Source: Minicystis rosea
GTDB lineage: Bacteria > Myxococcota_A > Polyangia > Polyangiales > Polyangiaceae
DNA length: 64,000 nt
Reading direction: 5' to 3'
Assembly (NCBI GenBank): GCA_001931535.1
Contig: CP016211.1
Span: 3,810,501-3,874,500, forward strand
Shown here: in pieces, positions 1 through 8,034 of the stretch
Layout: each line of letters starts with the position of its first letter
Position numbering within the stretch: position 1 is the stretch's first letter
Program-made: the position numbers and the translations under genes
The notes under the pieces: model-generated
What the model was told of the DNA's origin: nothing
The model's database searches: none
What the model saw: only the letters and a program-made list of their open reading frames with translations

Positions 1-42
1 AGATCCGTGATCTCGACAGCCGCCATCCACGGACGCAAACAC
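1..42 (-). CDS. Possible 5' end of a leftward gene (partial)
   Basis: A GTG at 40-42 read leftward is preceded, five bases upstream, by a perfect GGAGG (48-52 on the complementary strand). The frame stays open to the window edge (about 14 codons). A palindrome like those of the neighbouring FCD-regulator regulon lies about 95 bases upstream (136-149). Too little sequence is present to name a product. An ATG at 24-26 in another frame is the alternative start. Confidence 0.25.
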   Translation of the reverse strand, partial: MFASVDGGCRDHGS

Positions 43-135
43 CGCAACCTCCGGGCGAGGCGTTGGCGGCCCATCGCACATCCCGAGATGCATTGCGGAT
101 CATCGACCTCGGCCCCTGCCCTGAGGCCGGCCACC

Positions 136-149
136 GTTTGCCGACAAAA
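136..149. promoter_or_regulatory. Imperfect copy of the GntR-type palindromic operator
   Basis: GTTTGCCGACAAAA matches 12 of 14 positions of the perfect palindrome TTTTGTCGACAAAA found at 989 and 3285. Like the 3285 copy it is followed by a short CTCAGCG stretch, and it lies just beyond the 3' end of the regulator gene. It would serve a leftward transcription unit at the window edge. That role is inferred. Confidence 0.45.
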
Positions 150-151
150 TC

Positions 152-925
152 TCAGCGCCCCGTACTTTTGCGTGCTCGCGCGCTCGTTCGAGGCTTGCGC
201 GCGCTCGCGGGCGCGGTGTCGGCCTTCTCGGAACCGTGGCCGGCGAGCACCGCGTCGGCGGTGCGCGCGACGTGCTCGACGAACAGCGCGCACGCGCGGT
301 CCGCATCACGGGCGAGCGCGGCGCGAGCGAGCGCATCGTGCTCCTCGGCCACGTCACCCTCGCGCGCGCCGAGCGCGAGGGAACGGTAGCGCTCGCTCTG
401 ATCGTAGAGCACCTCGCGGAAGCGCAGGAGCCACGGTGATCCGCACGCGCTCACCAGCGCGGCATGGAAGGCGCGGTGCTCGGCGGCCCACGCGTCGTCG
501 AGCGCCCGCCGATCACCGGTCCGCGGCCCGTCGAGCCGCGAGAGGCGATGGAGGCTCGCCATCACCTCGCCCTCCCAATCGAGCCCGCCCTTGGCGATGG
601 ACGCGCGCAGCGCGAGGCTCTCGATCTGCTGCCGCGTTCGCGTCAGATCGACGAGATCCTCCCGCGAGATGGTCGAGACGCGGAAGCCGCGCTGGTCGAC
701 GATGACGACGAGCCCTTCGGCGGCGAGCCGGCAAAACGCTTCCCGCAGCGGGCTGCGCCCCACGCCGTAGCGCGCCGCGAGCTTCTCCAGACGGAGTTTC
801 TCACCGGGCGCGAGCTGCCCCTTCACGATCGCGGTGCGGAGCCGGTCGACGAGCGTCGTCGCCAGCGTGGGAACGGAAGGCGCAGAGGCAGCGGAGTTCA
901 CCGTTCGCATCGAGCGTGGCCCCAC
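152..925 (-). CDS. GntR family transcriptional regulator, FadR/FCD subfamily
   Basis: The 257-residue protein has an N-terminal winged helix-turn-helix (about residues 22-85, with RLEKLAARYGVGRSPLREA) and an all-helical FCD ligand-binding domain (about 95-225, His residues in the AEHRAFH and FVEHVAR regions). The C-terminal tail is Ala/Arg/Lys-rich. FCD regulators are usually repressors of carboxylic-acid or aromatic catabolism released by a pathway acid. The gene is divergent from the FAH hydrolase gene, and a perfect palindrome lies in the 117-bp gap. It therefore probably controls itself and the rightward genes. The ATG at 910 is a possible alternative start. Confidence 0.9.
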   Translation of the reverse strand: MGPRSMRTVNSAASAPSVPTLATTLVDRLRTAIVKGQLAPGEKLRLEKLAARYGVGRSPLREAFCRLAAEGLVVIVDQRGFRVSTISREDLVDLTRTRQQIESLALRASIAKGGLDWEGEVMASLHRLSRLDGPRTGDRRALDDAWAAEHRAFHAALVSACGSPWLLRFREVLYDQSERYRSLALGAREGDVAEEHDALARAALARDADRACALFVEHVARTADAVLAGHGSEKADTAPASARKPRTSARARKSTGR

Positions 926-988
926 TCTACCACGCGCGTGGATGTCGCTCGTACCGAGCGTCGCGCCGGATGCCGCGCCGCGGCGTCA

Positions 989-1002
989 TTTTGTCGACAA
1001 AA
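989..1002. promoter_or_regulatory. Perfect palindromic operator, GntR/FCD type
   Basis: TTTTGTCGACAAAA is a perfect 14-bp palindrome, 64 bp upstream of the regulator start and 41 bp upstream of the hydrolase start. Its TTGT-n2-ACAA core fits the nGTnnnACn-type half-sites known for FCD-subfamily GntR proteins. An identical copy lies at 3285-3298. I infer that it is the operator of the adjacent regulator. Confidence 0.7.
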
Positions 1003-1042
1003 CGATTGATCCGCTCCAAAGACCGGCCGCATCATCTCCGTC

Positions 1043-1903
1043 GTGCGTATCGCCTCCATCCTCATTCACGACGAGCCCGCGCTCGCCGTGCGCCGCGACG
1101 GTCGCCTGTTCGACGTGACGGAGGCCGCGCGACCGTTCGGTGGCTCCGTCCACGCCGTGCTGGCCGCAGGCGCGCTCGGCGCGCTCGAGCGTGCGGCCGA
1201 GAACGCGCGGGAGATCGACCCGTCGCAGGTGCGCCATCGCCCGCTCCTCCCGGCCCCTGGCAAGATCGTTTGCCTCGGGCTCAACTACCGCGAGCACGCG
1301 GACGAAGCGCAGTACGAGCGCCCCTCCTTCCCCGTCCTCTTCCTGCGCGCGGCGACGAGCCTCCTCGGTCACGGCGAGCCCATCGTCATGCCGCGTTGCT
1401 CGACCGCGCTCGATTACGAAGGCGAGATGGCCGCCGTCGTCGGCCGCCGCGGCCGCCACATCGCGCGCGCCGACGCGCTCGCGTACGTCGCCGGCTACAG
1501 CGTCTTCAACGACGCCTCCATCCGCGACTGGCAGAAGAAGACGCACCAGTGGACGATCGGCAAAAACTTCGACGGCACCGGCGCGTTCGGGCCGGAGCTG
1601 GTGACCGCCGACGAGCTGCCGCCCGGCGCCGCCGGGCTCCGCATCTCCACGCGGGTCAACGGCGAGATCGTGCAGGACGCGCGCACCGATCAGATGATCT
1701 TCGACGTCGCCGAGACCATCAGCATCCTGTCGGAGGCGATGACGCTCGAGCCCGGTGACGTCCTGGTGATGGGCACGCCGAGCGGCGTGGGCGCGGCGCG
1801 CACGCCTCCGCGCTTCCTCGCGCCCGGTGATGTCTGCGAGATCGAGATCGAGCGAATTGGCCGCCTCGTGAGCCCCATCGCGGGCTCCGCCGCGCCGGCA
1901 TGA
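1043..1903 (+). CDS. Fumarylacetoacetate hydrolase (FAH) family protein
   Basis: This 286-residue protein starts with GTG. It has the FAH C-terminal fold: LGLNYREHADEA begins the domain (about residue 78), metal-ligand acidic residues lie in DYEGEMA, FNDASIRDWQ follows, and KNFDGTGAFGPEL and MGTPSGVG are conserved loops. FAH proteins hydrolyse or isomerise C-C bonds of acylpyruvates and ring-fission products, using Mg2+. Cytosolic. The stop overlaps the next start (ATGA), so the VOC gene is translationally coupled. The exact substrate (oxopentene-tricarboxylate, hydroxyheptadienedioate or ureidoglycolate type) cannot be read from sequence. Confidence 0.88.
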   Translation: MRIASILIHDEPALAVRRDGRLFDVTEAARPFGGSVHAVLAAGALGALERAAENAREIDPSQVRHRPLLPAPGKIVCLGLNYREHADEAQYERPSFPVLFLRAATSLLGHGEPIVMPRCSTALDYEGEMAAVVGRRGRHIARADALAYVAGYSVFNDASIRDWQKKTHQWTIGKNFDGTGAFGPELVTADELPPGAAGLRISTRVNGEIVQDARTDQMIFDVAETISILSEAMTLEPGDVLVMGTPSGVGAARTPPRFLAPGDVCEIEIERIGRLVSPIAGSAAPA

Positions 1904-2523
1904 CGTGGAGCCGTGAACACCTCGGAAAGGTCGGTGACCCGATGACCCAGAAACCTCGTCCGGACTTCATGAAGATCAAGAACCTCCATCACCACGCGTT
2001 CCGCGCGCAGGACATGGAGAAGACGCGGCACTTCTGGGAGGATCTCTTGGGGATGCCTCTCATCGGCACCTTCGTCGAGACCGTCGATCCGGTGACCGAG
2101 AAGCCGTCGAATTACATCCACACCTTCTTCGAGCTCGCCGACGGGAGCTGCCTCGCGTTCTTCCAATTCCAAGAGGGGCTCTATCACGCGCCGAGCTACG
2201 GCCTCGTCCCGCAGGACCCGTTCGATCACCACGTCGCGCTCGAGGTCGACGGCCTCCCGGCGGTCGAGGCGTGGGCGGCGCGGCTCGAGGAGGCCGGCGT
2301 TCCGGCGATGCGGATCGATCACGGCTACTGTTACTCGATCTACTTCCACGACCCGAACGGGATGGAAGTCGAGATCACGACCCGCGTCGCCAAGACGAAA
2401 GAGATCATGGACGCGGCCCGAGAGAGCGCCCACGCCACGCTCGCCAAGTGGCTCGAGGGCGTGACCGAAGCCAACAACCGCTGGCGCACGATGCGCAGCG
2501 AGGGCACCTCGACTCAGCACTGA
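1900..2523 (+). CDS. VOC (glyoxalase/extradiol dioxygenase-like) family protein
   Basis: The 207-residue protein has paired betaalphabetabetabeta modules typical of the vicinal-oxygen-chelate superfamily. Candidate metal ligands are His in LHHHAFR, His in DHHVALEV and Glu in GMEVEITT. The start overlaps the FAH stop; an ATG at 1942, preceded by GGAAAGG, would remove 14 residues and is equally plausible. Coupled to an FAH hydrolase, it probably handles the step before or after ring fission, but VOC members include isomerases, lyases and binding proteins. Downstream, 2523-2539 holds a weak hairpin (AGCCTT/AAGGCT). Confidence 0.82.
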   Translation: MTWSREHLGKVGDPMTQKPRPDFMKIKNLHHHAFRAQDMEKTRHFWEDLLGMPLIGTFVETVDPVTEKPSNYIHTFFELADGSCLAFFQFQEGLYHAPSYGLVPQDPFDHHVALEVDGLPAVEAWAARLEEAGVPAMRIDHGYCYSIYFHDPNGMEVEITTRVAKTKEIMDAARESAHATLAKWLEGVTEANNRWRTMRSEGTSTQH

Positions 2524-2642
2524 GCCTTAGGAGAAGGCTCCCTCCAGCGCGCAGGCTCAGAGCGGAACCACCGCGGCGGCTTGAACGTCGCACCGCTTCG
2601 GACCTGGCGTCGTCTCCTTCGGTCAGCCTTCGAGCGATCCTC

Positions 2643-3284
2643 ATGACCACCCTTTCGCTCTCGTTCGACAACGGTCCCGATCCGGACGTCACGCCGCGCG
2701 TGCTCGACGTGCTCGCGCGGCGCGGCGTGCGTGCGTCGTTCTTCGTCCTCGGATCGAAGCTCGAAACGAGCGCCGGAAAGCGCCTCGCCGAGCGCGCGGT
2801 CTCCGAGGGACACTGGCTCGGCAACCACTCCTACAGTCACGTGACGCCGCTCGGCGAGGACGACGACGGCGCCGTGGAGCGCGAGATCGTCGCCACCGAT
2901 CGCCTCGTCGCGCCCTTCGCGGTAGGCCCGCGCCTGTTCCGGCCCTTCGGGCGCGGCGGCAAGATTGGGCCGCACCTCTTGAGCCCCGCGGCGCTCGGGC
3001 ACCTCACCGCGCACGCCTACTCGTGCGTGCTCTGGAACGTGGTGCCGGAGGATTGGATCGATCACGAGGCGTGGGTCGCACGCGCGCTCGACGGCGCCCA
3101 ACGCGAAGCCGAGGCGCTCGTGGTGCTGCACGACATCGTCGGCCCGGCGATGGATCACCTCGACCGCTTCCTCGGTCTCGTCGCCGATGCCGGCATCGCG
3201 ATCGTGCAGCCCTTTCCCGAGCGCTGCGTGCCCGTCCGCGAAGGCGTGGTCGTGGCCGACGTGAGCGGGATCGTGGCCGCGTGA
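2643..3284 (+). CDS. Polysaccharide deacetylase (NodB-like) family protein
   Basis: The 213-residue protein begins with the NodB motif 1 as SFDNGPD (residues about 6-12). The second Asp of the usual FDDGP is Asn here. Motif 2 is GNHSYSH, with the HxxxH metal pair, and RLFRPFG corresponds to motif 3. No signal peptide is visible, so it is probably cytosolic. In this context it may act on a small amide or imide rather than a polymer; that is inference. The start is the first ATG that keeps the catalytic domain complete. The stop codon abuts a palindromic operator. Confidence 0.8.
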   Translation: MTTLSLSFDNGPDPDVTPRVLDVLARRGVRASFFVLGSKLETSAGKRLAERAVSEGHWLGNHSYSHVTPLGEDDDGAVEREIVATDRLVAPFAVGPRLFRPFGRGGKIGPHLLSPAALGHLTAHAYSCVLWNVVPEDWIDHEAWVARALDGAQREAEALVVLHDIVGPAMDHLDRFLGLVADAGIAIVQPFPERCVPVREGVVVADVSGIVAA

Positions 3285-3298
3285 TTTTGTCGACAAAA
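3285..3298. promoter_or_regulatory. Second perfect copy of the GntR-type operator
   Basis: The same 14-bp palindrome (TTTTGTCGACAAAA) as at 989 begins at the base after the deacetylase stop, 27 bp before the hydrolase start. It suggests a second promoter for the alpha/beta hydrolase under the same FCD regulator. Confidence 0.68.
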
Positions 3299-3324
3299 CT
3301 TCTCAGCGAGAGGATTCGAGAGTG

Positions 3325-4173
3325 ATGCGACCTTTCCGCGTGGTCGGGAGCCAGGGTGTGACGCTCGCCGGCGTGGAGGCCGGTCCCGTGGACGGCGCTC
3401 CGCTCGTCTTCGTGCACGGCTTCGCGCAGGACCATCGCTCGTTCCAGCGCACGCTCATGGGGCCGCTCGCGGACCGGTTTCGTCTGATCGCGTTCGACCT
3501 GCGCGGGCACGGCGGCTCCGATCGCCCCGAGCCGAGCGCGGCGTACAGCGAGGGCGCGCGCTGGGCCGAGGATCTCGAGGCCGTGCTGCGCGCGCGCGGC
3601 GCCGAGCGGCCGGTGATCGTCGCGTGGTCGTACGGTGGCATCGTGGTCGGGGACTACCTGCGCCACGCCGGCGGCGATGCGCTCGGCGGTGTGGTGTTCG
3701 TCGGCGCGCCGCTCGGCGTGGGGCGCGCCTCGAAGCCGTGGCTCGGCAGCGCCATGCTCACGCACACGCGCGCCATGCTCGCGGATGCCGCCCCGGAGCG
3801 CGTGGCCGCGACACACGCGTTCCTCGCTGCGTGCTCGGCCGCGCCGCTCGACGACGAAGCACGGGATTTGATGATTGCGATGGCCTCCGCGATCCCGCCC
3901 CACGTCCGCCGCGGCATGTTCGCGCGCAACGAGAGCTACGAGAACGAGCTCCGCGCGCTGCGCCGCCCCGTGCTCGCGCTGCACGGCGCCCGCGACGAGG
4001 TCATCCTCCCCGCTGCGAGCGAGCACGTGACGCGCACGGTGAGCGGGGCGCGCGCCATCGTTTACGACGACGTGGGGCACATGCCCTTCATCGAGCGCCC
4101 GCGCGATTTCGAGCGCGACCTCGCCGCCTTCGCGGACTCCGTCGGCGAAGGCGCCAAGCGCGCTGCGACCTAA
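3325..4173 (+). CDS. Alpha/beta-fold hydrolase
   Basis: The 282-residue hydrolase has an oxyanion segment VFVHGFAQDHRSF. The nucleophile elbow is AWSYGG (Ser about residue 98), the acid is in GARDEVILP, and the His is in VGHMPFIERP. It has a short helical cap and no signal peptide, so it is cytosolic. A GTG directly before the ATG (3322) is an alternative start. The gene sits behind the operator at 3285 and probably belongs to the same catabolic regulon. The substrate, probably an ester, lactone or C-C bond of a pathway intermediate, is unknown. Confidence 0.87.
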   Translation: MRPFRVVGSQGVTLAGVEAGPVDGAPLVFVHGFAQDHRSFQRTLMGPLADRFRLIAFDLRGHGGSDRPEPSAAYSEGARWAEDLEAVLRARGAERPVIVAWSYGGIVVGDYLRHAGGDALGGVVFVGAPLGVGRASKPWLGSAMLTHTRAMLADAAPERVAATHAFLAACSAAPLDDEARDLMIAMASAIPPHVRRGMFARNESYENELRALRRPVLALHGARDEVILPAASEHVTRTVSGARAIVYDDVGHMPFIERPRDFERDLAAFADSVGEGAKRAAT

Positions 4174-4240
4174 AACGGGACCGTGGTTTCGGGCCGGGTG
4201 AGCCGGCCACACTCTCAGCACGTCGGATCAGGAGGAGAAC

Positions 4241-4777
4241 ATGGCTCTCAACACATGGACGCTCGACACTTCGCACTCGACCGTGGGCTTCTGGGTGCGT
4301 CACTTGATGGTGACCAAGGTCCACGGCGCCTTCACCAAGTGGAGCGGCACGCTCGCGCTCGACGAGGACGACGTGACGCGCTCGCAGCTCGACGTGCGCA
4401 TCGACGTGGCGAGCATCGACACCAAGGAAGCGCAGCGCGACGGGCACCTGCGCTCGCCGGACTTCTTCGACGTGGAGAAGTATCCGGAGATGATCTTCAA
4501 GAGCACCTCGGTCGAGCGCGCGAGCGACGGCAACCTCAGGGTGCGCGGCGATCTCTCGCTCCACGGCGTCACCAAGAGCGTCACGCTCGACGTCGAGGAC
4601 TCCGGCCGCGCCAAGCATCCGATGACGGGCGATCTCCGCGCGGGCTTCTCGGCGCGCACCTCGATCCTCCGATCCGACTTCGGCCTGACGTGGAACGCGG
4701 TGCTCGAGGCCGGCGGCGTCGCGGTGAGCGACAAGGTCGAGATCAACCTCGAGATCCAGGCCTTCCGCCCCGCGTGA
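4241..4777 (+). CDS. YceI family protein
   Basis: The 178-residue protein has the typical YceI opening WTLDTSHSTVGFWVRHLMVTKVHG. Conserved VDVASIDTKEAQRDGHLRSPDFFDVEKYP and the GDLSLHGVTKSVTLDVE strand follow. YceI proteins are lipocalin-like beta-barrels that bind isoprenoid chains. No signal peptide is seen, so this copy is probably cytosolic. A strong AGGAGGAG lies six to seven bases before the ATG. It is a single gene between the hydrolase and a lipoprotein. Confidence 0.9.
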   Translation: MALNTWTLDTSHSTVGFWVRHLMVTKVHGAFTKWSGTLALDEDDVTRSQLDVRIDVASIDTKEAQRDGHLRSPDFFDVEKYPEMIFKSTSVERASDGNLRVRGDLSLHGVTKSVTLDVEDSGRAKHPMTGDLRAGFSARTSILRSDFGLTWNAVLEAGGVAVSDKVEINLEIQAFRPA

Positions 4778-4862
4778 TCCTCGAGCGCGGAGCATCTTCC
4801 GCAAGCGCAGCCCCACGCAGCCCGTCTTGTTGACGTCGCTCGATCCGGGCTACCGTCCGCCC

Positions 4863-5663
4863 GTGAAGCTCCGCCGCGCCTCTGCCCTGCTCTCAATCAT
4901 CCTCCTCACTGCCGGGTGCAGCGACGATCCAACGCAGCACCCGGTCGAGGACGCGGGCGCGAGCGGAGACGGCGGCGTGGACGATCCGACCTCGCACTGG
5001 CACATCGGCGATGGCCCGCTCGCTCCGATCTCGGGCAAGGCGTTCCTCTTCGGGCCGACCAACGGCGAGATGCTCGTGGGCGCGAAGGTCTCGGTCGCGG
5101 AGGCACCGGAGCACCAAACGACGGTCGCGGCCGACGGGACCTTCGCTTTCGAGGTGCCGAGCGGCGCGCCCGTGAGCTTCGTGATCGAGCAGGCCGGCTT
5201 TCATCCGAACCAGAGCGCGACGCTCGCGATCGATCCCAAGGGCATCGAGATGCTCGGGTTCCAGGTGCCGACCGAGAGCACGTTCGATCTGCTCGCGAAC
5301 TTCGCGGACATCGAGCCCGATCCGACGCGGTGTCAGATCACCACGACCGTGTCGCGCGCCGGCACCGAGCCCTACGGTGGGTCGGGGCTGGGCGAGCCCG
5401 ACGTCGTGGTGACGATCGACCCGCCGCTCCCGAGCGAGTCCGGCCCGGTCTACTTCGAGTACGTCAACGAGTCGCTCATCCTGCCGCTGCCTTCGCTCAC
5501 GGCGACGTCGCTCGACGGCGGCGTGATCTTCGCCAACGTTCCGCCGGGTGAGTACGCGCTCACGGCGACGAAGCAGGGCAAGCAGTTCTCGACCGTCGCC
5601 ATTCGCTGCCGCGCAGGCCTGCTCATCAACGCGGCACCTCCGCACGGCTTGCAGGAGCTGTAG
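4863..5663 (+). CDS. Lipoprotein with carboxypeptidase-regulatory-like domain
   Basis: The GTG start gives VKLRRASALLSIILLTAGC, a clear lipoprotein signal with lipobox LTAGC (Cys about residue 19). An upstream ATG at 4827 would add 12 residues that spoil the signal. After an Asp/Gly-rich linker comes a beta-sandwich of the carboxypeptidase-regulatory type (ISGKAFLFGPTNGEMLVGAKVSV...FAFEVPSGAPVSFVI). A second beta-rich part ends with FANVPPGEYALTATKQG. The total is 266 residues. It is probably an outer-membrane surface protein; no enzymatic motif was seen. Confidence 0.8.
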   Translation: MKLRRASALLSIILLTAGCSDDPTQHPVEDAGASGDGGVDDPTSHWHIGDGPLAPISGKAFLFGPTNGEMLVGAKVSVAEAPEHQTTVAADGTFAFEVPSGAPVSFVIEQAGFHPNQSATLAIDPKGIEMLGFQVPTESTFDLLANFADIEPDPTRCQITTTVSRAGTEPYGGSGLGEPDVVVTIDPPLPSESGPVYFEYVNESLILPLPSLTATSLDGGVIFANVPPGEYALTATKQGKQFSTVAIRCRAGLLINAAPPHGLQEL

Positions 5664-5667
5664 GCTC

Positions 5668-5784
5668 AGTCCGACGACTGCTACGCGCCCCGCATCGTCG
5701 GTCGAGCTCGCTCGAAATACGAGAGTATTCCTCGCTCACTCTCCCTAGCTGCGGTGCGCTCGCGACGTCGTCAGACAGAGCCAA
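5668..5784. repeat. Dispersed palindromic (REP-like) element, copy A
   Basis: About 115 bp between two convergent genes. The centre is an AATAC-n4-GTATT hairpin. The outer arms (CCGACGACTGC... and ...GACGTCGTCAGAC) form an imperfect inverted repeat. A clearly homologous copy lies at 15352-15472, with sequence conserved in the arms and a varied loop. It is extragenic, as REP/BIME elements are. Confidence 0.65.
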
Positions 5785-5806
5785 GCACTGCCGCGGTCGC
5801 GGCTCG

Positions 5807-6871
5807 TCACGCGAGAGCGGGCTGACGCGAGGGCAGCGACAGGCGGACGATGCGCGCGGCGACCGAGCCGAGCTGCTTCGCGAGCGAGCCGGTGTTGTAG
5901 CGGAGGCCGTACTTCTCGGCGATCGCGCGCACCTCGGGTGCGATCTCCGCGTAACGATGCGCCGGCAGATCGGGGAACAGGTGGTGCTCGATCTGGTGGC
6001 TCAGGTTGCCCGAGAGGATGTGGAAGAGCGGGCCGCCCTCGATGTTGGCCGAGCCGAGGAGCTGGCGCAGGTACCATGCGCCGCGCGTCTCGCCCTCGAT
6101 CGAGCGCTCGTCGAACATCTCGACGCCGCTCGGGAAGTGGCCGCAGAAAATGATGGCGAACGCCCACACGTTGCGGATCGCGTTCGCGATCACGTTGCCG
6201 AGGAGCACGCCGAGGAACAGCGGGCCGCCGAGGAGCGGGAACAGGACGTAGTCCTTGAGGACCTGACCGCGGGACTTCTTCGCGATCGCCTTCAGCATGG
6301 GGATCGCGTCGCGCCACGGCTTCTCGCCGCTCGCGACGCGGTCGGTCTCGAGATCGTGCAGCGCCACGCCCCACTGGAACAGGAGCGCGAGGAGCAACGC
6401 GCGCAGCGGGTTCGTGAGCGCGGACGGCGTCCATGGCTGCTCGTCGGCCATGCGCAGGATGCCGTAGCCGACGTCGCGATCCTTGCCGATCACGTTGGTG
6501 AAGGTGTGATGCATGTAGTTGTGCGAGTGCCGCCACTGCTCCGAGGGGCAGGCGGTGTCCCACTCGTACGTGCGCGAGTCGAACGACGGATCACGGAGGA
6601 AGTCGTACTGACCGTGCAGCACGTTGTGGCCGATCTCCATGTTGTCGAGGATCTTGGCGACGCCGAGCGCGGCGACGCCCAGCGCCCAGAGCGGCGGGAT
6701 CGGCCAGGCGAAGATCAGCGCGCGGCCCGAGAGCGCGAGCAGGCGTTGCACGCGCGTGACGCGGCGGATGTAGCGCGCATCGCGCTCGCCGAGATCGGCG
6801 AGCACGCGGGCGCGGATGGCGTCCATCTCGGCGCCGAAGGCTTCGATCTGCGAAGGCGTGAGGGGATGCAT
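5807..6871 (-). CDS. Membrane fatty acid desaturase
   Basis: The 354-residue protein has the three histidine boxes of acyl-lipid/acyl-CoA desaturases: HNVLHGQ (about residue 84), HSHNYMHH (about 114) and HQIEHH (about 295). Hydrophobic pairs lie around residues 50-75 and 170-225. It would introduce a cis double bond into membrane acyl chains with a di-iron centre. The gene follows the reductase gene by 10 bp in the same operon. It closely resembles the desaturase half of the DesCB/DesA3-Rv3230c type systems (family knowledge). Inner membrane. Confidence 0.92.
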   Translation of the reverse strand: MHPLTPSQIEAFGAEMDAIRARVLADLGERDARYIRRVTRVQRLLALSGRALIFAWPIPPLWALGVAALGVAKILDNMEIGHNVLHGQYDFLRDPSFDSRTYEWDTACPSEQWRHSHNYMHHTFTNVIGKDRDVGYGILRMADEQPWTPSALTNPLRALLLALLFQWGVALHDLETDRVASGEKPWRDAIPMLKAIAKKSRGQVLKDYVLFPLLGGPLFLGVLLGNVIANAIRNVWAFAIIFCGHFPSGVEMFDERSIEGETRGAWYLRQLLGSANIEGGPLFHILSGNLSHQIEHHLFPDLPAHRYAEIAPEVRAIAEKYGLRYNTGSLAKQLGSVAARIVRLSLPSRQPALA

Positions 6872-6881
6872 GAGGTCTCCT

Positions 6882-7895
6882 TCAGAGGTCGAGCGTCACG
6901 TCCGACGCAGCGGCGGTGACGCAGATCTGGATGTCTTGATCGGGCTCGCTGGAGAGCTCGCCGGTGCGGAGATCGCGCACGGTGCCGGAGAGCTTGCGCC
7001 GCGTGCACCCGCGGCAAATGCCGCGACGGCAGCCGGACTCCGGACGAAGGCCGGCCTCCTCGGCGACCACGAGCAGCGGGCGCCCGTCGCAATGCCGGCG
7101 CACGCCACTCCGCGCGAAGCGCACCTCGCCGGCGTCGTTCGACGACGCGACGAAGCCCACGAAGCGCTCCTCGCGCAGCGCCGTCGAAGGTGGGATCGCG
7201 GCGCGCACCGCGGCCATCATCGCGGGTGGGCCGCAGAGGAACGTCTCGAAGCCGAGGTAAGGCGCGACGTGGTCGGGCCGGAAATGCGCGCCGATCACGT
7301 TCACGATGCGCACGCGATCGCGTAGGCCGTCGAGCTCGGCGGCGTAGATGCGCTCTTCCTCCGAGCGCGCGTAGTGCAGGAAGACGAGCTCGCCGCGGTG
7401 GCCCTCGTCGAGGAGCGTGCGCATCATCGACATCACCGGCGTGATGCCGCTCCCACCGCTGAGGAGGAGGATGCGTGACGGGCGCTCGGACGGCAGCACG
7501 AACTCGCCTCGCGCCTGCGAGATGGCGAGCTCGTCGCCGGGCTTGGCCTCGAACGCGAGGTGGCTCGACACGCGGCCGACGGCGCGGATGGTGAGCGTGA
7601 TGCGGCCGTCGCGGCGATGCTCGGAGCTCGAGATCGAGAAGCAACGGCGGTGACGGACGCCGCCGAGATCGACGCCGACCTCGACATGCAGGCCGGCGCG
7701 ATGGCCGTCCCACGCGAGGTTGGGCTTCAGGGTCAACGTGGTCGCGGTGGGGGTCTCGCGAACGACGCGCTCGATGGTGGCGCGGACGTCGTGGACCATC
7801 CAGCGCGGGCTCAGCGCGCGGAGGTAGGCATCGACGCCGTGAGGGGCCGCGAGAGCGCTCGCGATCGGGCTCCGCAGGATGGCGCGCAGGGGCAT
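6882..7895 (-). CDS. Ferredoxin-type oxidoreductase, electron donor to the desaturase
   Basis: The 337-residue protein has an FAD-binding domain (RCFSISSSEH), an NAD(P)H-binding domain (LLLSGGSGITPVMSMMR, CGPPAMM) and a C-terminal plant-type [2Fe-2S] ferredoxin domain with CRRGICRGC plus a later Cys (IQICV). This single-polypeptide reductase passes electrons from NAD(P)H to a di-iron desaturase. It is the first gene of a two-gene operon with the desaturase and is divergent from the TetR gene, the arrangement of Pseudomonas desT-desCB. Confidence 0.9.
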   Translation of the reverse strand: MPLRAILRSPIASALAAPHGVDAYLRALSPRWMVHDVRATIERVVRETPTATTLTLKPNLAWDGHRAGLHVEVGVDLGGVRHRRCFSISSSEHRRDGRITLTIRAVGRVSSHLAFEAKPGDELAISQARGEFVLPSERPSRILLLSGGSGITPVMSMMRTLLDEGHRGELVFLHYARSEEERIYAAELDGLRDRVRIVNVIGAHFRPDHVAPYLGFETFLCGPPAMMAAVRAAIPPSTALREERFVGFVASSNDAGEVRFARSGVRRHCDGRPLLVVAEEAGLRPESGCRRGICRGCTRRKLSGTVRDLRTGELSSEPDQDIQICVTAAASDVTLDL

Positions 7896-7958
7896 CTCGT
7901 TCTCCTTTGTGAACGACTGTGCACTGAATGCTGCGGCCGCCTGTTCGTTCTGTCAACA

Positions 7959-8026
7959 CATGTACACCGAGTTTCTTTCGGACCCATTCAATGCCTACGG
8001 ATTCCATCAACAATTCGGTGTACACA
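7959..8026. promoter_or_regulatory. Inverted-repeat operator region between reductase and TetR genes
   Basis: TGTACACCGA at 7961-7970 recurs inverted as TCGGTGTACA at 8015-8024, with similarity extending through CATGT and GTT/AAT. Each copy contains the small palindrome TGTACA. The two sites flank the divergent start region, one for each direction. They probably bind the adjacent DesT/FabR-like repressor. Confidence 0.6.
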
Positions 8027-8034
8027 TGTATCCA

